Shown in pieces: positions 9,601 to 13,616 of a stretch of 13,616 bases of DNA. Both the position numbers and the translations under genes were made by a program. Under the pieces are notes generated by a model, which did not search any database, was not told the DNA's origin, and saw only the letters and a list, made by a program, of their open reading frames with translations. Source of the DNA: GH45 sp965370965 (GTDB taxonomy: Bacteria > Bacteroidota > Bacteroidia > Bacteroidales > SZUA-534); assembly GCA_965370965.1 (NCBI GenBank), contig CBDUWQ010000097.1, positions 1-13,616 on the forward strand, read 5' to 3'. Position 1 is the first letter of the stretch. The number at the start of each line of letters is the position of its first letter.

Positions 9601-12600
9601 GATACTGCCGGAATAACCGCATCTGTAATAAGCAATAACACATCTGAACTTGGTGTTACAGCTACATTTACAATAAAACTGAGCAGTGAACCTACACAAA
9701 ATGTTAGAATTGGTTTAGAATCAAACGACTTGAGTGAAGGCACAATTGATTTAAGCGAATTAGAATTTACCCCTGCCAATTGGGATACTGAACAAACAGT
9801 TACCGTAACAGGTATTGATGACGATATTGACGATGGAGATATTACATACTCAATTATTGATAGTGTAGCATTTAGTTTAGACCCTAAATATAGCTCATCT
9901 TTTGTAAATAGCATATCGGTTATTAATGAAGATGATGCAACGCCGGTTGCTAACGATGATAGCGGCATTACTAATGAAGATGTCAGTTTGAATTTAAATG
10001 TTCTTGATAACGACTCCGGACTTGATAAGGGTGGATTGATTATTATAACAACCGACCCATCAAACGGTACTGTTATTATTAATGGAGATAACACGTTAAC
10101 ATACATTCCAAACCATGATTATTATGGTAATGACAGCTTTGAATACAGGGTTTGCGACCAAACAGGTGCATGTGCAACAGCAGATGTAACAATTACCATA
10201 AACCCAATAAACGACTATATACCTCTGTTAACCGATGACTCAAGAGGGACAAGTAAAAACGAGGCAGTAATTGTTGATGTTCTTATTAATGATGCTGGGC
10301 TTGAAGACGGAGGTATAGTGGTTTCGGTTTTTGCCGACCCAAGTCATGGTACTGCTGTTTTAAACCCAAGCGATAATACCATAACATATACACCCGCAAC
10401 TGATTATTTGGGATTTGATACTTTTGAATATAGAGTATGCGATCGCGATAACGATTGTGCAACTGCATTGGTTACAATTAATGTAAAAGAGCATAACTAT
10501 GTTCCTAAAGCAATTAATGATACCACTACAACCTTTGAAAACCAAAGTGTTACCGTTAATGTATTACAAAACGATTTAGATTTGAATGATGGTGTTCAAG
10601 ATGTATCTGTTTATGTAAATCCTACAAAAGGCTCATTTGTTGTTCAATCTGATAATAAAATTACTTACATTCCAAATACTGACTTTATTGGTTCTGACAG
10701 CTTAACATACATGGTTACCGATGACGATGGCGATTATGGCATGGCAAAAATGTTTATCACTGTCAAAAGCAGCGTTAATAGTATTCCTAATGCAGTTGAC
10801 GATTCGTTGGCAACTGCTTATAACGAATCTGTAATCATTAATGTTTTGGTTAACGATACAGGTCTTGAAGACGGAACAATACTTGTATCATCGGTAACAA
10901 CTCCAACAAACGGAACAATTACCGTTAACCCCAATAACACAATAGAATATACCCCAAATACAAATTACCTTGGGTACGATACTTTTAAATACAGGGTTGC
11001 CGATGTTGACAACGATTGCGATACCGCAACGGTTAGAGTACATGTAAGGCGACCAAACTCATTGCCAATAGCTTTTAACGATACCGCATCAACCTTTATG
11101 GAAACCGAAGTTACAATTAATGTATTAAATAATGATACAGGACTTGAAGACGGAGTTGCCCATGTAAATATATATACAGATCCACAAAACGGTACAGTAG
11201 TGGTAAATAATGATTTTACAATAAGCTATACCCCTGTTACATGGTATCTTGGAACCGATAGTTTAAAATATATGGTTGTTGATGTTGATGGCGATTATTC
11301 CATTGCATCGGTAATATTTACTATAACTACAAAACCAAACTATGTGCCTGTTGCGGTTGACGATAACCGAGCAACTGTAGTTAATCAACCTGTTGCTGTT
11401 GATGTACTTTTTAACGATACAGGACTTGAAGATGGAGGTATTATTGTAACATCGGTTACAAACCCAACAAACGGTACTATTACTGTAAATAATGATACCA
11501 TAACATATCAGCCAAATACCGATTACCTCGGATTTGACACTTTTGAATACCGCGTGGCTGATGCCGATGGTGATTGCGATACTGCAACGGTAACCATAAA
11601 TGTAAAACTTACCAATGCACTACCAGTTGCTGTTAACGATACAGTATCAACATTGATAAACAAACCTGTTACTGTTAATGTATTGAGTAACGATACCGGA
11701 TTGGAAGATGGTGTAAATGGTGTTACAATATATACAAATCCGGCAAACGGAACTGCTGTTGTTAATAACAATAATACCATTACCTATACGCCTGCCAATT
11801 GGTATCTTGGTACCGATAGCTTGCAATACTATGTAGAGGATATTGACGGCGACTATTCGCTTGCTACTGTAATAATAAATATTGAAAATAAACCTAACAG
11901 CATTCCCGTAGCAGTTGATGACAACAGGGCTACAGCAATTAACACACCGGTTATTGTTGATGTATTAATTAATGACAGCGGACTTGAGGACGGTGGAATT
12001 CATGTAACATCAACATCATCATTGCCCACAAACGGATTGATTGTTATTAATACCGACAATACGGTAACTTATACCCCAAATACCGATTACCTTGGATATG
12101 ATAGTTTTGAATACTGTGTAGCTGACACTAACGGCGAAAGCGATACCGCCATGGTTACAATAAATGTTAAACCTACAAATGCACTACCCGTTGCTGTTAA
12201 CGATACGGCATCAACATTTATGGAAACCGAAGTTACAGTTAATGTACTAAATAATGATACAGGTTTAGAAGATGGTATTCAGGGAGTTACAATATTTGAA
12301 AGTCCGATAAACGGTACAATTGTAGTAAACACCGATAATACAATTACATATACACCTACTACTTGGTACTTAGGAACCGACAATTTAAGATATATGGTTA
12401 CCGATAACGATGGAGACTACTCCATTGCCACGGTAGTATTTACAATAACAGAAAAGCCAAACTATTTGCCTGAGGCAGTTGACGACAGACGCGCAACCGC
12501 AATAAACCAACCGGTTGATGTTGATGTACTGTTTAACGATACAGGACTTGAAGATGGTGGTATTGTTGTAACTTCTGTAACTAACCCTACAAACGGTACT

Positions 12601-13616
12601 ATTACAGTTAACACAAATAATATTATAACATACACACCAACCACCGATTACTTAGGATATGATACTTTTGAATACCGTGTGGCTGATGCCGATGGCGATT
12701 GCGATACTGCAACTGTTACAATAAATGTTAAAGAGACAAATGCACTGCCTGTTGCTATTAACGATACAGCTTCAACCTATATGAATACTGAAGTAACAGT
12801 TAATGTACTTAACAATGATACTGGCTTAGAAGATGGTTTAAATAGTGTGTATATATACACTAATCCGGCAAACGGAACAGCAATACTTAATGCCGACAAC
12901 ACAATTACATACACCCCTGCCAACTGGTATATTGGTATCGATAGCTTGCAATATGTAATTGAGGATATTGATGGCGACTATTCACTTGCCACAGTAATAA
13001 TAAACATTACAAACGAACCTAACCATATTCCATTGGCTGTTGCCGATGCAAGAGGAACAAGTATTAATGCTCCTGTAAAAGTTGATGTTCTGTTTAACGA
13101 TACAGGTCTTGAAGACGGTGGTCTAATTGTTACAACAACAATACAGCCCACAAACGGTAATGCTATTGTTAATGCCGATAATTCAATTACTTATACTCCA
13201 AATACAGACTACTTGGGAATTGATACTTTCGTTTATCAAGTTTGTGATATTGATGGAGAATGCTCCTCTGCAACTGTTACAATTAATGTTAAAGAAACAA
13301 ACGCCAATCCTGTTGCAATTAACGATACTGTAGGTACAACCATTAATAATGAAGTTATTATTAATATTCTTAAAAATGATACAGGACTTGAAGACGGAAT
13401 AGGCAGCGTTATTATTTTAACAAATAAATTAAAAGCCGAATTAATTACAGTTAATGACGATTTCACTATCTCTTATACCCCTCCGGCTTGGTATGTAGGC
13501 ACAACCGAATTTGAATATATGGTAAGTGATGTTGATGGCGATTATGATGTAGCAACCGTGGTAATTAATATTACCGAAGAACCTAATCACACCCCTGTAG
13601 CAGTTGACGACAGACG
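541..13616 (+). CDS. Giant secreted repeat protein (putative adhesin), 3'-truncated
   Basis: A single frame runs from ATG 541 to the window edge without a stop, giving at least 4358 residues. The start is the first in-frame ATG after the stop at 517-519 and is followed at once by a signal peptide (residues 1-27). As common in Bacteroidota, the start is preceded by A/T-rich sequence without a Shine-Dalgarno. In order the protein has an unrecognised N-terminal region (28-353), a FlgD-Ig-like module (about 354-428), a linker (to 540), a cadherin-like module (541-646), an Ig/cadherin-like module (647-746), two PKD/Ig-like modules (747-902), another beta module (903-993), nineteen Calx-beta-like repeats (994-3132) and at least thirteen cadherin/Big_9-like modules from 3133. 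No enzymatic domain is visible. By analogy with similar giant proteins, the role is probably adhesion or cell-surface filament formation with calcium-stiffened modules. Type IX secretion is likely, but the C-terminal sorting domain is beyond the window. The repeat content explains the many short antisense frames. Confidence 0.95.
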   Translation, partial: MISILLKATKKILLLSIIIQLSLTSFAEGTKQFMPNSTDRLWLEMNVFSNKDFGNYNATDKERIYIYLNAGEILHFGMKLSPDYDNNGVVTDEDYVSFRINDPDGIVAFTEQRMVKATEAGYIDTHTEAMNGPNGIDINGSTVTGGYTALTITATKTGNYWIEFQTYDDWDWGYPDSPQRRRMALEFFDATVTDDSGNLITNPGEPNIPAGRLWSKGWGFTTTSFSQYPVKAKFYVFTADEFVNKVEYEMKPYSFSLVANSYGVQNNQTLNYIEQAQSQDGDYTSSSDISEYRIFLNDPDRSEWTNTKLPPPKVKVWFEGVEIYNYDYDRTPQTVDINVDTVRLEKNDTINCSYSSITMFKIESNIDGFAAILLDLDGNGYSTNGNDKALYLDLKVGINYVLWDCETDNGVVVNDGVFTASATFLGRGPAHFPMYDAETLAGITSQSIRPFNKLNPTIYWDDNEIGTWGDAGGAMSETEQEQLVINNHIPRVWTFDENDQWSQQNGNLATMNSWYNAIDLGLSKIDFTVKTSTTKCINGDAPYVGNIYINSAINADYTYTSTDFIQKFFDPNNDNLSEIRILTLPQHGTITYNSNPISAGLTVASANIGNLVYEPDTDWFGKDYFRWEAMNTVNYSLNQDSIFMIVNTPPTISDIVDQKICTNSNLSSIPFTVGDGSETSANDLNVIGYSHDPNVIRTSDIIIGGSGANRTVSINPEANISGYAIIYLKVDDGLNETIEDFAMYIGPSVSYTGDTTICDGDPLELTAVEYGANSYNWQFSGSSVGSSRTLTIDPLLTSQTGLYTLTVIKEGCTASKDINVSIAPIITFTGDTEVCVGETISLSADETVAVYNWEKSGTGEVSTSKVFDITSAALSDAGTYTLEVTKEGCNNTSPDFSISVIGSPSTSLTLVGDEVSEGWDATIVVESSENNITYNAYISDILVGTAPGTGNDLDITIDAADLSIGNNTIIVKAENANCELNLDTQTTVLVREPGVTVNPTTGLTTAEDGSTATFTIVLDAEPEATNVTINLSSDDTSEGTVSPASVTFTSGNWSSTQTVTITGVNDDIDDGNVDYNIVTSNAVSNDANYSDMVVDDIEVTNNDDADNAGITVSALSNNTNEDGTNASFTIVLNSEPTDNVTISISTSDATEGTVLPTSLTFTSGNWDTPQTINITAIDDSFNDGDIDYSINIGNASSSDANYNNMSIANVAVTNIDDDDAGITVSAISGNTTEGGGTATFTIVLTSEPTNDVTIGLTSSDPGEGTVSPANAVLTSVNWSSGVTVTVTGVNDAIDDGDIVYSIQTNTATSSDGDYNNMAVADVSVTNIDDDVSGITVSAISGHTTESGGTATFTIVLDAQPSSNVVIDIESNDTGEGTALPTSITFTPSNWNSPQTVTVTGVNDAIDDGNQNYTIVNTLNNSNDSNYAVLDPDDVAVINDDDTDTAGITVSSINGNTNEDGGTATFTIVLTSEPLADVRINLSSSDIGEGTLSAAFVNFTSSNWQTAQTVTVTGVDDDIVDGNQTFTITTSTANSTDANYSAINPDDVSVINEDRGDVAGITVSSISGNTAENGATATFTIVLTSQPVNDVTISLSSDDTGEGTVLPTSVTFTSGNWDTEQTITVTGVNDALADGDQTYHIVTAAAVSTDPVYSGINAADVTVINIDGDIASISVSAISNHTDEDGATATFTIELTSQPTANVTIGISSSDITEGTVLPTSVTFTSGNWDTEQTITVTGQDDNIDDDNVAYTIITAAATSTDNDYNGLNANDVSVINDDDDDAAGVTVSPTSGLTTTEAVTTATFTVVLTSEPTANVTIALYSDNTNEGTIDKPSLVFTSSNWNTAQTVTITGVNDYIDDGNVNYNIVLNNSTGSDTKYNAINPTDVAVTNTDNDTHGVTVNPTSGLTTTEAGGTATFTIRLNSEPTAPVTIPIESNDIGEGTISTSSVVFNASNWNSAVTITITGVDDAIDDGNQNYTIVTSDAVSADNNYNDFNADNVSVTNTDNDNAGITVNPTSGLTTTEAGGTATFTVVLTSQPTGSVQIPLLSSDTGEGTVPSSITFTTANWNSAQTVTVTGVNDDIDDGNQPYTIGLANPTTTDGNYSAINPADVSVTNNDNDNAAIDVSLISNHTNEDGGTATFTIALETEPTGNVVISLLSSDTGEGTITISQVTFTAGNWAVAQTITVTGVDDDIDDGNQNFTIINSISSTTDANYTAINPDDVAVINDDNGDAAGITITPINNLTTTEAGGTAQFTIVLNSEPIYSVTVGLLSDDTGEGTIAVSQVVFDNTDWDTPQTVVITGINDNVDDGNIIYHIITDAATSSDTKYSGINPSNVEVTNNDNNNAGITVSTISGHTNEGGATAAFTVVLTSQPLNNVVINLNSSAIDEGTISASQITFTAANWNSIQTITVTGVNDDIDDGDQHYNIITSDAISSDPNYSNRSVANVAVINDDDDDVGINVSAISGNTTETGNTAIFTINLASEPTADVTISISSDNTDEGTVLPTSIVFTQGNWSSLQTITVTGVDDFIDDGDITYNIQMSQSTTDTKYAALTINDVSVINIDDDNASITVNPTIGLTTTENLTGTATFDIAITSRPLADVTITLTSTDTGEGTLSDASITFTSSNWNTAQTVTITGVDDNIDDGDIAYTIQTGNATSTDPVYNGMAVADVSVTNTDDDAVGFTITETGGTSETSEFGNTDQFNVVLDAEPLSNVVLTITVADATEGSIDKTELTFTPANWNTAQTVTITGLDDASQDGDITYNITVSVKDADSDNQYDPLADQTISVTNTDNDSAGITVYSIDGNTEEDGTTASFEIVLNTQPTADVTIGLSSNDETEGTITATQVVFTNSNWDTEQTIVVTGVDDYLDDGDQLFNIVTAAASSSDGNYNNVNANDVSVTNIDNDTSAVIVSVISGNTVEDGTTATFTIVLNCEPTNNVTISLSSSNENEGTVAPAALTFTGANWQTPQTVTVTGIDDDIDDNDQTFTIITSDATSTDVLYNNMVIDDVEVINEDNDTAGITASVISNNTSELGVTATFTIKLSSEPTQNVRIGLESNDLSEGTIDLSELEFTPANWDTEQTVTVTGIDDDIDDGDITYSIIDSVAFSLDPKYSSSFVNSISVINEDDATPVANDDSGITNEDVSLNLNVLDNDSGLDKGGLIIITTDPSNGTVIINGDNTLTYIPNHDYYGNDSFEYRVCDQTGACATADVTITINPINDYIPLLTDDSRGTSKNEAVIVDVLINDAGLEDGGIVVSVFADPSHGTAVLNPSDNTITYTPATDYLGFDTFEYRVCDRDNDCATALVTINVKEHNYVPKAINDTTTTFENQSVTVNVLQNDLDLNDGVQDVSVYVNPTKGSFVVQSDNKITYIPNTDFIGSDSLTYMVTDDDGDYGMAKMFITVKSSVNSIPNAVDDSLATAYNESVIINVLVNDTGLEDGTILVSSVTTPTNGTITVNPNNTIEYTPNTNYLGYDTFKYRVADVDNDCDTATVRVHVRRPNSLPIAFNDTASTFMETEVTINVLNNDTGLEDGVAHVNIYTDPQNGTVVVNNDFTISYTPVTWYLGTDSLKYMVVDVDGDYSIASVIFTITTKPNYVPVAVDDNRATVVNQPVAVDVLFNDTGLEDGGIIVTSVTNPTNGTITVNNDTITYQPNTDYLGFDTFEYRVADADGDCDTATVTINVKLTNALPVAVNDTVSTLINKPVTVNVLSNDTGLEDGVNGVTIYTNPANGTAVVNNNNTITYTPANWYLGTDSLQYYVEDIDGDYSLATVIINIENKPNSIPVAVDDNRATAINTPVIVDVLINDSGLEDGGIHVTSTSSLPTNGLIVINTDNTVTYTPNTDYLGYDSFEYCVADTNGESDTAMVTINVKPTNALPVAVNDTASTFMETEVTVNVLNNDTGLEDGIQGVTIFESPINGTIVVNTDNTITYTPTTWYLGTDNLRYMVTDNDGDYSIATVVFTITEKPNYLPEAVDDRRATAINQPVDVDVLFNDTGLEDGGIVVTSVTNPTNGTITVNTNNIITYTPTTDYLGYDTFEYRVADADGDCDTATVTINVKETNALPVAINDTASTYMNTEVTVNVLNNDTGLEDGLNSVYIYTNPANGTAILNADNTITYTPANWYIGIDSLQYVIEDIDGDYSLATVIINITNEPNHIPLAVADARGTSINAPVKVDVLFNDTGLEDGGLIVTTTIQPTNGNAIVNADNSITYTPNTDYLGIDTFVYQVCDIDGECSSATVTINVKETNANPVAINDTVGTTINNEVIINILKNDTGLEDGIGSVIILTNKLKAELITVNDDFTISYTPPAWYVGTTEFEYMVSDVDGDYDVATVVINITEEPNHTPVAVDDR
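622..1599 (+). other. Unrecognised N-terminal region of the giant protein
   Basis: Residues 28-353 are non-repetitive, rich in aromatic residues (W, Y, F) and read as alternating beta strands. I recognise no family. Visible landmarks are a DxDxNG loop at residues 83-94, a tryptophan cluster (DWDWGYPDSP) near residue 175 and a proline-rich stretch (KLPPPK) near residue 314. Being unlike the repeats, this may be the functional tip of the filament, for example a ligand- or glycan-binding head. That role is inferred from position only. Confidence 0.5.
787..822 (+). other. EF-hand/dockerin-like calcium loop (residues 83-94)
   Basis: The 12-residue loop DYDNNGVVTDED has acidic or amide residues at positions 1, 3, 5, 10 and 12, Gly at 6 and a hydrophobic residue at 8. 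This matches the DxDxNG calcium-loop pattern with Asp instead of Glu at position 12. Calcium binding is inferred. Confidence 0.5.
1600..1824 (+). other. FlgD-Ig-like beta module with DxDGNG loop
   Basis: Residues about 354-428 follow the pattern of FlgD-type Ig-like modules: a strand with DLDGNG (loop at residues 375-386), then VGINYVLWD (W at 403), a turn with DNG, and VxNDGVFTA. In related modules the pattern is WDGxDxxGxxVxxGxY. Here the Gly after WD is replaced by Cys (residue 405). Such modules are common spacers in secreted Bacteroidota proteins. The family assignment is by motif only. Confidence 0.5.
1825..2160 (+). other. Non-repetitive linker region of the giant protein
   Basis: Residues 429-540 follow the FlgD-Ig-like module and contain the stretch NPTIYWDDNEIGTWGDAGG and a later WTFDENDQW. 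A segment with W and Y (MNSWYNAIDLG) precedes the first cadherin-like module. No known domain is recognised. It may complete the preceding module or form a separate small domain. Confidence 0.45.
2161..2481 (+). other. Cadherin/Big_9-like module outside the arrays
   Basis: Residues 541-647 contain the hallmarks of the cadherin-like bacterial Ig fold: an FDPNNDNLS calcium-type turn, LPQHGTITYN (equivalent to the PxNGTxxxN strand) and YEPDTDWFGKDYFRWEA (equivalent to YTPxxxYxGxDxFxY). It is related to the downstream array modules but longer and far diverged, so it appears to be an older, isolated copy. Confidence 0.6.
2482..2778 (+). other. Ig/cadherin-like module (NTPPTISDI type)
   Basis: Residues 648-746 begin NTPPTISDI and contain FTVGDG, GGSGANRTVSINP and a late LKVDDGLNE strand. 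This matches a widespread bacterial secreted-protein module that usually reads NxPPTISxIxDQTxxED... and ends VTVSDG. The usual acidic 'NED' turn is replaced by ICTNSN, giving an unusual cysteine (about residue 661). Confidence 0.6.
2779..3246 (+). other. Two tandem PKD/Ig-like modules with paired cysteines
   Basis: Residues 747-823 and 824-902 share one plan: YTGDTTICDGDPLELTA then YNWQFSG, an SQTGLYTLTV strand and a final KEGC; the second has GDTEVCVGETISLSA, YNWEKSG, SDAGTYTLEV and KEGC. The early and late cysteines (ICDG/CVGE and KEGC) sit where a disulfide would close each beta sandwich. The pattern is common in Bacteroidota secreted proteins. They probably act as a spacer between the head and the Calx-beta array. 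Confidence 0.65.
3247..3519 (+). other. Transition beta module before the Calx-beta array
   Basis: Residues 903-993 run from SPSTSLTLVGDEV to the linker before GVTV. The segment reads as beta strands with the motif NNTIIVKAENANCELNL near its end, as in Ig-like modules that close with an NC turn. It has only one cysteine, unlike the two modules before it. The family is uncertain. Confidence 0.45.
3520..9936 (+). repeat. Nineteen tandem Calx-beta-like repeats (R1-R19)
   Basis: The repeats start (Gly or equivalent of GITV) at 3520, 3865, 4201, 4537, 4876, 5215, 5551, 5890, 6229, 6568, 6904, 7243, 7582, 7918, 8251, 8593, 8938, 9274 and 9610. Period is 333-345 bp, and the last copy is 327 bp. The consensus order is GITV, TxEDGGTATFTIVL, xSEPTxxVTI, SSDTGEGT, a TFTxxNW strand, QTVTVTGV, then an acidic loop N/D-D-x-I-D-D-G and a closing DVSVTNxDxD. 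The Asp-Gly of the loop is kept in 17 of 19 copies (exceptions R7, R18). Two N-terminal subtypes mix: 'NPTxGLTTTE' (R1, R8, R9, R10, R15, with R12 similar) and 'SAISGNTxE' (most others). Calx-beta-like modules of this kind are known from many bacterial surface proteins. The conserved Asp pairs suggest calcium at module junctions, and the array probably forms a long rigid stalk. Confidence 0.88.
8593..8937 (+). other. Divergent Calx-beta-like repeat R16
   Basis: This copy departs most from the consensus. It begins GFTITETGGTSETSEFGNTD instead of GITVxxISGNTxE, has DDASQDGD in place of DDxIDDG, and has a longer end (VKDADSDNQYDPLADQ). Yet its central segment 8767-8801 is base-for-base identical to 8425-8459 in R15. 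It still has the EGS, FTPANW and TVTITG strands, so it should fold alike. Confidence 0.7.
9937..13616 (+). repeat. Cadherin/Big_9-like tandem array (T1-T13 complete, T14 partial)
   Basis: Modules start (Pro of PxAxxD) at 9943, 10222, 10504, 10786, 11065, 11347, 11623, 11905, 12187, 12469, 12748, 13030, 13309 and 13594, spaced 276-285 bp. Each has NVL/DVL-x-ND, GLEDG, PxNGT, ITYTP, YLGxDxFxY or YLGTDSLxY, and a closing D-x-DGD strand. This is the bacterial cadherin-like/tandem-95 (Big_9) plan. From T2 on, even modules (type A: VDDxRAT, DGGI, TDYLGYDTFEYRVAD, VTINVK) alternate with odd ones (type B: NDTxST, DGV, WYLGTDSLxYMV, GDYSIATV, KPN). The array continues beyond the window. Probable role is a calcium-bound stalk, possibly with homophilic adhesion. 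Confidence 0.88.
11065..13308 (+). repeat. Two copies of a four-module block (T5-T8 and T9-T12)
   Basis: T5 corresponds to T9, T6 to T10, T7 to T11 and T8 to T12, at offsets of 1122, 1122, 1125 and 1125 bp. Shared private features include FMETEVT in T5/T9, NQPVxVDVLFND in T6/T10 and YTNPANGTA with SLQY and EDIDGDYSLATV in T7/T11. By eye T6 and T10 differ at about 15 of 93 aligned residues, and T7 and T11 at about 20 of 94. T8/T12 is the weakest pair. This indicates duplication of a block of about 1.12 kb, followed by divergence. Confidence 0.7.

Noticed and set aside
3520..9936. RTX toxin or hemolysin-type repeats
   Set aside because: The Asp/Gly-rich look comes from DDxIDDG loops once per 113 residues. 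There is no tandem GGxGxDxUx nonapeptide.
9456..10106. A 216-residue open frame on the minus strand
   Set aside because: It is the antisense of Calx-beta repeats and T1. It repeats antisense consensus such as SSxPVTVTVC, as do shorter minus-strand frames across 3348-9443. This comes from the codon pattern of the sense repeats, and no promoter or start context supports a gene.
11523..13466. Minus-strand frames in the cadherin-like array (11523-11780, 12462-12644, 13236-13466)
   Set aside because: They recur at equivalent positions opposite related modules and have antisense repeat composition. The sense frame is continuous and has a signal peptide and known folds.
3520..13616. CRISPR array or DNA-level satellite
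   Set aside because: The repeat unit is about 340 or 280 bp, always a multiple of three, and diverges mostly at synonymous or tolerated sites. There are no short identical repeats separated by unique spacers. The signal is protein-domain repetition.
541..13616. Several adjacent genes rather than one
   Set aside because: The frame never changes and no stop is met. The modules join with regular spacing, and no internal signal peptide or intergenic gap appears.

Overview
The window holds one gene plus its upstream region. From position 541 to the last base, a single plus-strand frame stays open: 4358 complete codons and two further bases, with no stop and no frameshift seen. It encodes the N-terminal part of a giant secreted repeat protein, most likely a surface adhesin. 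Its 3' end, and any C-terminal sorting or anchoring domain, lies outside the window.

The organism is probably a member of the Bacteroidota. The DNA is AT-rich. The best promoter candidate matches the phylum's TTG / TAnnTTTG pattern, and no Shine-Dalgarno sequence precedes the start codon. The architecture (signal peptide, Ig-like modules, Calx-beta-like modules, cadherin/Big_9-like modules) is typical of giant proteins that this phylum exports by the type IX secretion system. The phylum and secretion route are inferred, because the decisive C-terminal domain is not visible.

Layout. Positions 1-540 are AT-rich and non-coding, with a cluster of perfect inverted repeats, a candidate promoter and a leader hairpin. 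The protein begins with a signal peptide (541-621). An unrecognised N-terminal region follows (622-1600), then a FlgD-Ig-like module and linker (1600-2160). Next come a cadherin-like module (2161-2481), an Ig/cadherin-like module (2482-2778), two PKD/Ig-like modules with paired cysteines (2779-3246) and one more beta module (3247-3519). Positions 3520-9936 hold nineteen Calx-beta-like repeats of about 113 residues each. Positions 9937-13616 hold thirteen complete and one started cadherin/Big_9-like modules of about 93 residues.

The most notable structure is in the second array. After its first module it alternates strictly between two module types (A and B). On top of that, T5-T8 and T9-T12 correspond as a four-module unit with a period of about 1122-1125 bp. 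This suggests growth by duplication of multi-domain blocks. Paired Asp residues at fixed positions in both arrays suggest a calcium-stiffened filament. I see no other gene, RNA gene, mobile element or CRISPR array.
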